From a virus, in the IMG/VR virus record IMGVR_UViG_3300024231_000017, positions 1 through 53,055 of that record: a DNA stretch of 53,055 nt; one strand, 5' to 3'. The notes under the pieces are model-generated. The model was not told the origin of the DNA. It searched no databases and was given only the letters and a program-made list of their open reading frames with translations. Of the stretch, positions 1 to 8,572 are shown piece by piece; within the stretch, counting starts at the first letter, position 1, and every line of letters starts with the position of its first letter. Position numbers and translations under genes: made by a program.

Positions 1-161
1 CAGCTGTTCCTGCTGCCGCGCCCGCGGCTCCTGCGGCTCCTGCTGCCGCGCCCGTGGCGCCAGTAGTTCCTGCCAAGCCTATTCCTGTGTTTGCTGCTTG
101 AGCGGCGGTGGCTGCGGTAGCATCTACCACTCCAGCACTTATCGAAGCTGCGTTAGCGTTT
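1..161. repeat. terminal overlap, copy 1 (contig circularisation)
   Basis: Bases 1-161 are repeated at 52895-53055 with a single difference (G at 35, T at 52929), which is synonymous (Ala codon) in the gene spanning the junction. The reading frame runs through the overlap without a break. This fits a circularly permuted or circular phage genome of 52,894 bp assembled as a linear contig. It is less likely to be a true short terminal repeat, because it lies inside a gene and inside a low-complexity tract. Confidence 0.9.
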
Positions 162-424
162 GCTGCTGCGGTTCCAGCTGCCGTACCAGTAGCTCCAGTT
201 GCCGCTGTGCCAGCTTTTGCCGCTCTTGCCGCTGCCGCCAGTTTGTTTGCACCAACCATTCCGCCAATGCCTGCACCAGTGCCCATAGTCTGAGCCTCTG
301 CCGCAGCCTTCTGGGCTTCGATTGCCATGCGTTGCTGCTCTTCAACAGACTCCGCCTTGGCTACTGCTGCCATGCCTCTATTGGCAATGCCTCGTAAGCC
401 TTGCCCTACCGCAATCATTGTCAT
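1..424 (-). CDS. Ala/Gly-rich putative internal virion protein, N-terminal part (continues at contig end)
   Basis: The ATG is at 424-422 and overlaps the TGA of the upstream gene (ATGA). The first 141 codons lie here; after removing the 161-bp overlap the gene continues from 52894 down to 52683, giving about 211 aa. The N-terminus starts MTMIAVGQGLRGIANRG and contains a short Glu/Gln/Ala-rich helix. From about residue 55 the protein becomes almost pure Ala/Gly/Thr. It lies between two small virion-like proteins and the 490-aa and 3045-aa proteins, the place T7-like phages use for ejection proteins such as gp14. Role in DNA ejection is an inference from position and composition; no family is recognised. 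Confidence 0.75.
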   Translation of the reverse strand, partial: MTMIAVGQGLRGIANRGMAAVAKAESVEEQQRMAIEAQKAAAEAQTMGTGAGIGGMVGANKLAAAARAAKAGTAATGATGTAAGTAAANANAASISAGVVDATAATAAQAANTGIGLAGTTGATGAAAGAAGAAGAAAGTA

Positions 425-936
425 TGACCTGTACTCCTTGCCTTCTGCGAGATGCCTGACAGAGAACCTGAAAGGATTGACTGGCGACGATCTGCGTCAC
501 GCAATCTAGTATCGTTAAGACCACCCACCAGACCGCCGACAGCAGTCGTTGAGTTGGCTACATTGCCTGTGTTTCGTAGACCCATTCGAGCCATGTCTCT
601 GTTCTGCTGCCCCTGAACATTGGTAACTGCGCTAGCCATGTTTGATCGTGTGTTGGCTATATCGCCAGCAAGGGATCGGGTTCCGGTAGCGGTGATTTGT
701 CCCGCCATAAAGTTTTCTATCGGAGCAAAGCGCTGGTTGTAGTCTCGGGTCTGCGCCCTGATTAGGTCTGCATATAGCTGATCCCCCGGCTGATCTTCGG
801 GCTTCATGCCGCTATACCTGTAAGGGTTGATCTGCGCGTAAGGGTTGCTGTTGTTGTAGGCGGGCATTTGATAGAAGTTGCCAACCGCGCCAGCCACTTC
901 GGGATTCAGCATTGAAAGGTACTGATTAAAATCCAT
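421..936 (-). CDS. small virion-associated protein, paralogue of the upstream gene
   Basis: A 171-aa soluble protein. Around residue 70 it has the stretch RFAPIENFMAGQ, followed by an Ala/Asn/Met-rich helical part with NTRSNMASAV and Gly-rich turns. The 188-aa product of the next gene upstream has the equivalent stretch VFVPLENMYIND and the same type of C-terminal half, so the two look like paralogues. The start overlaps the upstream stop by one base and the stop overlaps the next start (ATGA), showing tight translational coupling in the late operon. Probably a minor internal or neck virion protein; no named family is assigned. Confidence 0.7.
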   Translation of the reverse strand: MDFNQYLSMLNPEVAGAVGNFYQMPAYNNSNPYAQINPYRYSGMKPEDQPGDQLYADLIRAQTRDYNQRFAPIENFMAGQITATGTRSLAGDIANTRSNMASAVTNVQGQQNRDMARMGLRNTGNVANSTTAVGGLVGGLNDTRLRDADRRQSILSGSLSGISQKARSTGQ

Positions 937-1502
937 TAGCCTTTACCTCCTAAGCCGTATGCCGCAGTCATACCGGCACCTGTGCCTGCAATAGAAGCGA
1001 TACTTTGTGAGTTGGCGAAATCTCTTTTCGCCGCTGCTCCAGCTCTATCCAAGCTGTTCTGCATGCGGTCAATGTTTCCTGAGACAGCCTGAGTCTGTAA
1101 GCCCTGACCCATAGCTATGACGTTGCCTAAGTTCTGATAGGCTGCGTCGGTATACCCAAGCCCAGCGTCAGAACCTGCCAAGCCCATACCTCTAGCCTGT
1201 GCGGCTCTTAATGCGCTGGATTCACCCATGGCTCTGCCTGAGTTAGGGTCTAAGCCCTGTGCAAACTGAGCCCCTCGCATATCGTTGAAGCCCTGTTCAT
1301 AGATGGCAGATGTCTGGTTCTGAGCAGCAGCCATAGCATCATCGGCTGCGCCCTGCTCGAACATCGACTTGGTGTCGTTGATGTACATATTCTCGAGCGG
1401 GACAAACACGTCGCCATAACGTCGCAAAGCATTGGCTGCTTGTTCCGCCAAAGCCTGCTTGCTCTCTAATTCTTTTGGATCGCTTCCGCCACCACCACCC
1501 AT
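936..1502 (-). CDS. small virion-associated protein with PLEN motif
   Basis: A 188-aa protein that opens with a Gly-rich tag (MGGGGGSDPKE), then an Ala-rich helix, the motif VFVPLENMYIND near residue 35, and a long Ala/Gly/Gln helical region ending in Gly-rich sequence (MTAAYGLGGKG). Proteins with this F-x-P-[IL]-E-N stretch are familiar from podoviruses, where they lie close to tail and ejection genes (recalled, not searched). It sits between the gp13-like gene and its own paralogue, so an internal virion role is likely. The start is ATG, seven bases after the upstream stop. Confidence 0.7.
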   Translation of the reverse strand: MGGGGGSDPKELESKQALAEQAANALRRYGDVFVPLENMYINDTKSMFEQGAADDAMAAAQNQTSAIYEQGFNDMRGAQFAQGLDPNSGRAMGESSALRAAQARGMGLAGSDAGLGYTDAAYQNLGNVIAMGQGLQTQAVSGNIDRMQNSLDRAGAAAKRDFANSQSIASIAGTGAGMTAAYGLGGKG

Positions 1503-1509
1503 AAATCAC

Positions 1510-1914
1510 CTATAGTTCTTTGTTTAAGACTGCCCATTGAAGTTGATAGCCACTGGCTTGAGCCAATGACCATAGCCCCTTGTGAGGGGACAAAAATTCT
1601 ATTTGTTTATGCCCCGTGTTTCGGGCAAGGGTTTCTAGCTCATCACAGTAGGTAGCCAGACTATGTTCAACTGGGTCATACGCTATCCAGATGAGTAGTT
1701 TTGCGGCTGATTGGAATGGAATCCTAACCGACTGAAGAATGACAAAACCCGTAGTCGTCCGTGAAGGGTCCATAAGGATGTGAGCCTCTCCGCGTACACA
1801 CTCGGCGTACACATCTTCAAGCCTCCAGTCGGGAGAGGTATCTTTAGATACGTGTTCTAGTCCGACCTTGACGGTGTCCCAGACTTCTCTTATATCGACA
1901 AAATCTAACGACAT
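1510..1914 (-). CDS. GNAT-like protein, candidate T7 gp13-type virion protein
   Basis: A 134-aa protein with the layout of a small GNAT fold: an N-terminal helix (VKVGLEHVSKDT), WRLEDVYAECVRGEAHI, then strands such as GFVILQSVR and LLIWIAYD, a helix, and KQIEFLSPHKGLWSLAQASGY. T7 gp13 is also GNAT-like and helps assemble the internal core. The gene starts the ejection cluster here, which agrees with that role. Acetyl-CoA binding residues are not clear. The ATG at 1914 has a GGAG Shine-Dalgarno (SD). The family call comes from pattern recognition only. Confidence 0.55.
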   Translation of the reverse strand: MSLDFVDIREVWDTVKVGLEHVSKDTSPDWRLEDVYAECVRGEAHILMDPSRTTTGFVILQSVRIPFQSAAKLLIWIAYDPVEHSLATYCDELETLARNTGHKQIEFLSPHKGLWSLAQASGYQLQWAVLNKEL

Positions 1915-1970
1915 TCGTTACTCCTATCATACTTGAAAATCAAGTAAATTACTAAAAAAACACACTCTCA
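1915..1970 (-). promoter_or_regulatory. short spacer with a 6-bp hairpin
   Basis: The spacer contains ACTTGA-AAA-TCAAGT, a perfect 6-bp inverted repeat with a three-base loop. It lies between the tail-associated gene and the gp13-like gene, just upstream of the GGAG ribosome-binding site. There is no U-run after it on the minus strand, so it is not a standard terminator. It could be a processing site or a stabilising 5' hairpin. Confidence 0.35.
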
Positions 1971-2303
1971 TTACGACTTAGGGTATTCGTCTTTAACCGC
2001 TTTAATTGCAGTGTAAAACTCGCCCGTCTTATCTAGCGTGCCGCTATCAATGTCGTGCCAAAGTTTGTCTAACTGTTCAGTAATTTTTCCGTAAGCAACA
2101 GACCGTAGCTCACTTGTTGGAGCTTCGTACTCCGCACCTGCCACCTGAACTACAACGCCCACCTCTCCGTCCCAGACTAAAGTTGAGTCTTGCAAAGGCG
2201 CTAGACCCTGTGCAGGAAAAAACGGCACCCATGTGTCGTCGCCAGCTTCAGCCTGTGGACCAGCAGTTAACGTGTTGGTTTCTGTGTCAAATTTACAAAA
2301 CAT
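1971..2303 (-). CDS. tail-fibre-associated small protein
   Basis: A 110-aa protein directly downstream of the large tail fibre. The N-terminal half is beta-rich and Gly/Glu/Ala-rich. The C-terminal half contains ITEQLDKLWHDIDSG and ends in TAIKAVKDEYPKS, a pattern common at the C-termini of small phage proteins next to tail fibres (recalled, not searched). A tail fibre chaperone or accessory virion role is inferred. The ATG at 2303 has a GAGG SD and starts three bases after the fibre stop. Confidence 0.5.
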   Translation of the reverse strand: MFCKFDTETNTLTAGPQAEAGDDTWVPFFPAQGLAPLQDSTLVWDGEVGVVVQVAGAEYEAPTSELRSVAYGKITEQLDKLWHDIDSGTLDKTGEFYTAIKAVKDEYPKS

Positions 2304-2305
2304 AC

Positions 2306-5300
2306 TTACCTCAAACTCATCATTGTTCCGTACAAGCCATAAACTCTGTCATTGGTCTTATCATTTGTACGCAAGGTATATGGAACGCCTTGATAATTAG
2401 GTGCGTAACGCATCATTCGAATCTCAACATCAACGCTGTGAGTAGTAGCACTACCTAAACCACCTGTTATATTAAACGCATGACCATGATAATCTTGCGG
2501 GGAACGGAAATAGTTAAACGCTACCTCTATAAAAGTTGGCGAGTAAGCAGAGTTCGTAGCCGTACCTACAGAAAACGTCTGCCCGCTTGCGGGGGTATAT
2601 TGTACTACCGTGCGATTAGTTGAGGAGTTGTAAGTGTTATTAATTGCATAGCCCTTTGTAGTGCTGCTCTGCTGTAACTCAGCCCCATCAGGGATGGACG
2701 ATCTTTTATCCCCAGAAAATTCAGCGAAATAGTTATAAATAACAACCCCGTTACCTATATGCTGACCCTGCGTGGATTTTGCCATCAGGTTGCCTAAACT
2801 CACAGTGCTGCTACCAGAGTTGACCCTCATTTTCAGCATTACCCTATAGGCATCATCGTTTTCAAAATTTCCCCAACCTGTTGCATTAACAAAAGGTCGC
2901 TTCGGGCTTGTTATCCCATTCACAGTTGAGGGGGCGGGAATAGTCCCCGACCAAATAATGTTGTTGTACCCAATATCTACATACGACTGACCTAAAGTAA
3001 ACGGGACCACCTTGGAAATATCGCCAGAAATGTTTTCAGCCCAAAGGTTGCTTATCGTTACATTTGTAGCGTCGATGGTGCCCGCCTCAATCTTACTAGC
3101 CGATACAGCTTTTACGCTTAACGCCTTAGTTCCGTCCGACAAGGTAGTTTCTTCTAGCGATGTACTATCTAAAAGTAGCTTGCTCGCTTCGATAGCGTTG
3201 GCTTCGATAAGATCCGTGACATTTAAGGTGCCAGTATCAATTGTGTCAGCATCGACAGATCCAATCTGTGCAGAAGTAATAGAAGCGTGCTTGATCATTG
3301 CGTTGTTAATGTACACGCCTGCTGGCACATAAACTCCGTCAGCAGTAGTGGACCCAGAAGAGGTAACCGAGAAAGGGCTGCGACTCAGGTCATCCCAGTA
3401 CGTATCGTTTGGAGGCTGCTGGTTAGAGTGCGCTACTCTTGCCTGATACAACTTGTTTTCACGGGTGACCCTGTTTCCCTCTGCATATGAACTGCTTGAA
3501 GACCACGCTGGATCAGCAGAGGTAACCGCATTAGGTAGAATTGCAAACTTATCAGCGTTTACGTAGAACTCACTTGTGTTAGTACCCGAGGCAGTAGTCG
3601 TGTTCGCTAATCCAAAGCCAGCTACGTGCCCGTTACTATCTATCTTGACGGTGTACTGTGATTCTAGGTCACCAATGTCAGTTGCTTGGGCAGTAAACTT
3701 CTGCTCCATTGTTACGTCACCAACGTTATCGATACGCAGTTCGATTGCGTCTGTTTTATCGACTAACCCTGTGCCGTCAGCATTTACAGTTGCATCCAGC
3801 GTGCTTAACGCACCAGCAAACGCCAGAGTATCAACCTCCCATTTTGCGGAGTTGTTATGCGGAGTAAAGCCGGAGTTATCTTCGAGCGCCTTGTAAACCT
3901 TGCGAGGCGATGTGGCATCTGCTCTATGCACGACTCTATCGCCAACGTCATAAGAGGTGCCAGTCGCCCAATCGTCCAAGCCTGTCGTCTCAGTAAAGAT
4001 CGCGGCGTATGCAGCGTCTACTTCCTCAGTCGTAGCTGTGTCCTGATCGGATGCTGTTCTGTAGTTATTGAACTTTCCAGCAACGGTCAAGTTGCCAAGG
4101 TCACCCAACTTTTCTGTGAACTGCCCACCCACATAACTTGTAGTTGCTGCCTCGGTGTTCACAAACGTGGTTAGCGAATCAACTGCAAGCGCACTAGCCA
4201 GAGTGTCTAATGCCCACTTCGGGTTAGGCTCGCTTATATAGTTGGGCGGCAGAGATCCCGAATTGGCAATCAGAGCCTTGTATAGCTTTTTCACGCCAGT
4301 AGAGGTTGTGTGAACAACCCTGTCTCCCACAGAATAGCTAGCGCTATTGCTCCACTCGTCCACGTCTACCATGTTATCGAACAGGTTGCTCTGTAACACC
4401 GTAACGTCACTGCTTTTTGCGTATGCGGCTTCTACCTGATCAGCCGTGGTTAAAGTGTCTTGTACCCAGTACGTAGTATTCGTAGGTAGAGCATATTCGG
4501 TAGGCTCTCCAGAAACTACTATAGCAGTGCTTTGCAGCGCTCTATAAATCTTCTGGTTATAAGTGACAGTAGCACCAGCAGAGTAAGTGGTTCCATTAGC
4601 CCAGTCGGGAGCGCCGATGACGTTGTTGAAAATTGACGACTCAAGATCCGTCAAGTTAGTTGCCGATGCATAATTCTGATCTGCATAAACTTCCAGTGCC
4701 GACAACGCCGAGGCAGTGGACATCGTATCAACAACCCATTTAGACGAGTCTGTATCTGGTTCTACGTTCGTTGATGAGGCAACAGCACGATAAAGCCCCT
4801 GCTCAAAGATTACTCTATTGCCTTCTACATAGCTCGAGCCTGCATCCCAATTATCTACGCCTGTCAGGTCATTAAAAAGGGCTGCCTCTAAGGTAGTAAC
4901 ATCAGTTGCGGTTGCATAGGTGCTTGCAATCTGCCCAGTCAACACGTTAATTGCGGCTGCTGTTGTACCACTATCTTCTTTGTTTACGACCCCTGTAAAT
5001 ATACCGCTAAGTGTCCAGTCCGAATTGGTGCTGCTTGTGCCTGAATATGTTGGCTCAGAATCAGTGTTCTGTGCGGCTGCGACCCAAACCCTGTCCGAAT
5101 GACGAACTTTGTCACCAACATTAAACTGATCCTCATCGTTCCAGATAGAGGCACCTGCTATCTCAGCTACGGCGTCTGCTATGTCCTGACTCTGAGTAAT
5201 TGCCGCGTTAGCAATGCGAGCATTAACGGACTCGGAAACGTTGATGCCCCCAGAGATCTTATCGATTTCTGTTTGGAGATCAGTCGCTAACTGACTCTCA

Positions 5301-5851
5301 GTTATTTCATCTGTTAACTCATCAAGCAAGAACGCTGTATCTGTTGCGGTCTGACCAAGAGTTCCTGTAGACGAGTTAAATGGTCCCGCAACACCGTTTT
5401 GGTTTACTGCTCTTACCCAGTAATAATAGGTCTGACCACCCCCTACAGGGTCTGAAAATAGACCCGCAAGACCAGACGCCTGACCAACCAATGTCGCGTC
5501 AGCAATAACATTTGATGTATGCCGATGCACCTCCACATAACTTCGCCCGACGTAGTCTGACAACTCCCACGACAAATTAATAGTTTGGAATGCGCCATTC
5601 GCCTCTAGGTTTGTTGGGGCGGGAGGGACGCCGTAAGTCTCGCCAGTCACTATCGGCGCTAGCCCTGTGGATGATCCAGAGAAGGATCGAGATCCAGCGG
5701 TCAGCTTTACTATTCCGCTGTCCAGCAAGTCTCTCGCGGTAAGAGCACGGTCAAGAGGGTCGCCGCTAAAGCCGCACAACACATCAAGATTACTCTTGAC
5801 GGTCTCGCCGAATCGCTTGTCCTGACCTGACCACTTCTGTGGTACTGGCAT
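2306..5851 (-). CDS. large tail tip/tail fibre protein with FnIII and CBM-like repeats
   Basis: About 1181 aa. The start at 5851 is chosen because AAGGA lies just upstream; a longer reading from 5905 lacks an SD. Order of parts: a conserved N-terminus (MPVPQKWSGQDKRFGETV), a fibronectin type III-like domain (about residues 75-167, with NLSWELSDYVG and YYYWVRAVNQNG), and a long helical/beta region. Embedded in that region are six copies of a module with a Trp, then Y-x-x-G-[DN]-x-V, an aromatic Y-[KR]-A and a closing W, typical of CBM5/12-type carbohydrate-binding folds. After the fifth copy comes a segment like the DUF1983 part of lambda gpJ (YTVKIDSNGHVAGFGLANTT). The C-terminal domain is beta-rich. 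It probably binds host surface glycans. Confidence 0.8.
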   Translation of the reverse strand: MPVPQKWSGQDKRFGETVKSNLDVLCGFSGDPLDRALTARDLLDSGIVKLTAGSRSFSGSSTGLAPIVTGETYGVPPAPTNLEANGAFQTINLSWELSDYVGRSYVEVHRHTSNVIADATLVGQASGLAGLFSDPVGGGQTYYYWVRAVNQNGVAGPFNSSTGTLGQTATDTAFLLDELTDEITESQLATDLQTEIDKISGGINVSESVNARIANAAITQSQDIADAVAEIAGASIWNDEDQFNVGDKVRHSDRVWVAAAQNTDSEPTYSGTSSTNSDWTLSGIFTGVVNKEDSGTTAAAINVLTGQIASTYATATDVTTLEAALFNDLTGVDNWDAGSSYVEGNRVIFEQGLYRAVASSTNVEPDTDSSKWVVDTMSTASALSALEVYADQNYASATNLTDLESSIFNNVIGAPDWANGTTYSAGATVTYNQKIYRALQSTAIVVSGEPTEYALPTNTTYWVQDTLTTADQVEAAYAKSSDVTVLQSNLFDNMVDVDEWSNSASYSVGDRVVHTTSTGVKKLYKALIANSGSLPPNYISEPNPKWALDTLASALAVDSLTTFVNTEAATTSYVGGQFTEKLGDLGNLTVAGKFNNYRTASDQDTATTEEVDAAYAAIFTETTGLDDWATGTSYDVGDRVVHRADATSPRKVYKALEDNSGFTPHNNSAKWEVDTLAFAGALSTLDATVNADGTGLVDKTDAIELRIDNVGDVTMEQKFTAQATDIGDLESQYTVKIDSNGHVAGFGLANTTTASGTNTSEFYVNADKFAILPNAVTSADPAWSSSSSYAEGNRVTRENKLYQARVAHSNQQPPNDTYWDDLSRSPFSVTSSGSTTADGVYVPAGVYINNAMIKHASITSAQIGSVDADTIDTGTLNVTDLIEANAIEASKLLLDSTSLEETTLSDGTKALSVKAVSASKIEAGTIDATNVTISNLWAENISGDISKVVPFTLGQSYVDIGYNNIIWSGTIPAPSTVNGITSPKRPFVNATGWGNFENDDAYRVMLKMRVNSGSSTVSLGNLMAKSTQGQHIGNGVVIYNYFAEFSGDKRSSIPDGAELQQSSTTKGYAINNTYNSSTNRTVVQYTPASGQTFSVGTATNSAYSPTFIEVAFNYFRSPQDYHGHAFNITGGLGSATTHSVDVEIRMMRYAPNYQGVPYTLRTNDKTNDRVYGLYGTMMSLR

Positions 5852-5861
5852 GTTTCCTTTT

Positions 5862-7499
5862 CTAGCCACCAATTTCCTCCGAGCTTTCATAGACACACAC
5901 TTCATTAATAGGCACAGAGCCGCTTAGCTCTATCTCGAACTCGTTAGCCTTGTAGCCACTAGGCAATCTGAAGGTGTTACTGCTAGTAACGGTTTGGGTA
6001 TGCTTTAAGTCACCGTCAGCGTATAGCTTCATGGTAGGGTTAGGGCTATACCCGTCACACTCTACCTTTGCTACTGCTGGGTTGATTGGTCTGGGGGAGT
6101 AGAATTTCTTTCCCCGCCAAACAAAATTTGATGCGCTGCTGCCTTCGGCAAACCTAACTAAGCTACCACTCACTACCAAGTACAGCTGGTCTGTCTCTAA
6201 ATCGTTAAAGCCTGCTGTGGCGTGAAAGTCCAATTTAACGAATGAGTTCTTTCCGCCTCTAGGATCAAATATAAAGCCTTTACTCTCAGATCCGTTATTG
6301 TAGAAAGCGACATAATGTCCCTCCCATAGGAAGGCAACTATCGAAGACGGGGAGTATTCTTGCCACTGGTCTCGAGTGAAGGTCTGGTCTGTGATTAAAT
6401 TTAAGCCGCTTTCTGTTGCCATTACCAAGCCGTCTGGCGAGGCATACATTACGAAATCACCCATATCCACAACAGAACGCTTAGACACGCAAGATAGAGA
6501 ACTGTCTACTTCCATCATGCTCATTGATGCTGGATCTAGACCTTGAATGATTGCTGGCTTCTCTTTGGTCAAAACCAAAAGACCCGTGTTCAATGGTGCC
6601 AGCGCTACAATGTCAGACTTAACCGTGAGCTTATACTCATCAGGAAATGCGTGCGGCTGGAACGCCTCACTAAAGCATACTGTCTGACCGGCGAACCCCG
6701 CAAGGATACCGTTAGGCATACTTACTAAACCAAGCATTGGTCCTTCAGGGTGGTCCGCGCTAACGTCATCAGCAGGGGCGTCAAAAGTAGATGTTGGAAT
6801 CTCTTCGCCTAGACTCGCTTCTGTGACTGAGTCCTCAAATGTATCTGTTGAAATAGCAACATCTGCGACAAACCTATAAATTCCACCTGCATCGGTTCGG
6901 TAAACACGCTTCTTTAAAAGGTTGTAGCTACCGGACGGGTTTGGTGGGAAGTCTAAGGTTACAGTTTGATCTGTATATACATCGACAACCTGTGCAGCTT
7001 CTGCGTCACAGTTAACACCTTCCTCGCCATAATAACTAACATACGTAAATATGTACGACCTTGACTGCGGCACTTCTGTCTCAACATTAGCTGAGTTAGT
7101 CGGCGACAGTGTTACGGATGTGAGGTCTTCAGGCTTTGGTATTCCCAGCCTGTAGTATGTGTTGTTGCCTACTATTTGTGCTGTAGTCATCTGGGGAAAA
7201 GTAGAGCCAGTAAGATAAAGCCTTTCATGAGGATCTTCGGCTATAGGCGACCTGACAATGTCCAGTTCTGAGTTGCTAGCGATCCACACAGAATCACTGT
7301 ATTTAAATATGCTCTTGGTGCTGGCAGATATAGTCCCTGATGCAAACGACACAGAGCTAGACGCGTTGTTTTTCCAAGGCTCTAAACGCCCAGAATCTAA
7401 GCGACAATTGGTTGCTATCTGAGCCATGTCATCTGGAAGTAAGCGGGCGTAAACCTTTGGTGCCTGACCGCTAAATGTTTGTAGCTTAAACCCTGTCAT
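5862..7499 (-). CDS. structural tail/hub-like protein
   Basis: A 545-aa beta-rich protein beginning MTGFKLQTFSGQAPKVYARL, followed by LLPDDMAQIATNCRLDSGRL. This opening is typical of a common podovirus virion protein encoded near the tail tip (recalled, not searched). Repeated blade-like segments such as GDFVMYASPDGLVMATESG and GHYVAFYNN suggest a beta-propeller. The start overlaps the holin-like stop (ATGA) and the stop lies inside the leader of the fibre gene. Precise role unknown; a tail hub or stabilising protein is most likely. Confidence 0.65.
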   Translation of the reverse strand: MTGFKLQTFSGQAPKVYARLLPDDMAQIATNCRLDSGRLEPWKNNASSSVSFASGTISASTKSIFKYSDSVWIASNSELDIVRSPIAEDPHERLYLTGSTFPQMTTAQIVGNNTYYRLGIPKPEDLTSVTLSPTNSANVETEVPQSRSYIFTYVSYYGEEGVNCDAEAAQVVDVYTDQTVTLDFPPNPSGSYNLLKKRVYRTDAGGIYRFVADVAISTDTFEDSVTEASLGEEIPTSTFDAPADDVSADHPEGPMLGLVSMPNGILAGFAGQTVCFSEAFQPHAFPDEYKLTVKSDIVALAPLNTGLLVLTKEKPAIIQGLDPASMSMMEVDSSLSCVSKRSVVDMGDFVMYASPDGLVMATESGLNLITDQTFTRDQWQEYSPSSIVAFLWEGHYVAFYNNGSESKGFIFDPRGGKNSFVKLDFHATAGFNDLETDQLYLVVSGSLVRFAEGSSASNFVWRGKKFYSPRPINPAVAKVECDGYSPNPTMKLYADGDLKHTQTVTSSNTFRLPSGYKANEFEIELSGSVPINEVCVYESSEEIGG

Positions 7500-7861
7500 T
7501 GCTTTTTACCTTTTAAGTTCATGACGCCTTCGAAAGCGCCGCCGCCAAAGTAGAATCCAACAATGGTCAGCATTATCCAGTCGATCTTGAAGGCTGATAC
7601 AAGCTCCTGAACAGGACCGATATCCTTGTCCATGAAGAACAGCGACAAAACCATCAGGTAAGAACCGACAAACGTGAACGCAAATATCAAAGCCAAGTAT
7701 CTTTGCGCCACCTTGAAAGGTGCGTAACTGCTTAGCAGCTGAGTCTTGGCTTTTGTCTTAGCCTCTATAGCCTCAGTATCAGATGTATGCATATCATCAA
7801 TAAGGTCTAAGCCTTTGCTTAGAACGTCTGTACTACCTAGTATTTTAGATAAAATTCCCAT
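7496..7861 (-). CDS. holin-like membrane protein (GTA-holin / 3TM type)
   Basis: A 121-aa protein with an amphipathic N-terminus (MGILSKILGSTDVLSKGLDL), a charged linker, then two clear membrane segments at about residues 55-76 and 95-113, with a Lys-rich tail (NLKGKKQ). This matches the GTA_holin_3TM type, a late-gene membrane protein that would permeabilise the inner membrane and let a lysin act. It sits among tail genes, as is usual for that family. No endolysin is adjacent; the nearest candidate is the DUF5675-like gene at 24190-24600. Confidence 0.7.
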   Translation of the reverse strand: MGILSKILGSTDVLSKGLDLIDDMHTSDTEAIEAKTKAKTQLLSSYAPFKVAQRYLALIFAFTFVGSYLMVLSLFFMDKDIGPVQELVSAFKIDWIMLTIVGFYFGGGAFEGVMNLKGKKQ

Positions 7862-7872
7862 AATAAAATCTC

Positions 7873-8571
7873 TTACCCCATATATCGGGCGTACCCTTTT
7901 ACGGCGCCATACTCAAGGGTTGCTTTGTTAAAAACAAAACCGTAACACCACTTGTACATCCTTGAATCGGCGTCTACGTCATCTGGAATTGGGTATGCCA
8001 AGCCTTTTCTGGTGCAAAACTCTTTGACAGCTTGTGGTGTTGCGGAAATAAAAGCGTCTACCCAGTCAGACATAGTCTCGTCTTGCCTGTGGGTGGTAGC
8101 GAAGAACCAAGCAGGAACAGGTAGCTCAGGCACCTCGAAGTTGACGCGGTTTATGACGCACTTCAGCATCACATCTGTTTGCGTAAGATCAAACTTTAGT
8201 CCGTACCAGCTCTTTAAGTTGTTACGCGGGTAGAAGCAGCCAAACTTTTTTTGCAGCTCCGGAGGTGCGAAGCTAGCAAATTTATAAAAACTGAGGCTAC
8301 TGTTCTGGTATGGCTCTCTATACCCGCCATAGCTTCCTAGTAGGTTATATCTGTTACTAAACCAGTTTTCGTAGTCTGTGTACGCCGCTTGCAACTCAAT
8401 TAAAAGACTCTGTCCTTCAGTAGAAGTCACCGGATAATCTTGCCGAACCATAACGTTATCAACATAAACATCATCGCGCTTAAAGGTCTCTCCCCGCGCA
8501 ATAGATTTATTCAGCCCCAGAATGTCAAGTTCATGGGTTGCCTTAACGTTACGCGGTCCGACTTTGATCAT
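7873..8571 (-). CDS. late protein of unknown function
   Basis: A 232-aa soluble protein. The start at 8571 is preferred over the longer 8610 start because a GGAG SD lies eight bases upstream and the preceding gene ends at 8573. Visible sequence is aromatic-rich (YTDYENWFSNRYNLL, FGCFYPRNNLKSWYGLKF) and has no recognised catalytic motif. It follows the two glycosyltransferase-like genes and a small acidic protein, and precedes the holin. It may be a tail or modification protein; I do not recognise it. Confidence 0.6.
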   Translation of the reverse strand: MIKVGPRNVKATHELDILGLNKSIARGETFKRDDVYVDNVMVRQDYPVTSTEGQSLLIELQAAYTDYENWFSNRYNLLGSYGGYREPYQNSSLSFYKFASFAPPELQKKFGCFYPRNNLKSWYGLKFDLTQTDVMLKCVINRVNFEVPELPVPAWFFATTHRQDETMSDWVDAFISATPQAVKEFCTRKGLAYPIPDDVDADSRMYKWCYGFVFNKATLEYGAVKGYARYMG

Positions 8572-8572
8572 G

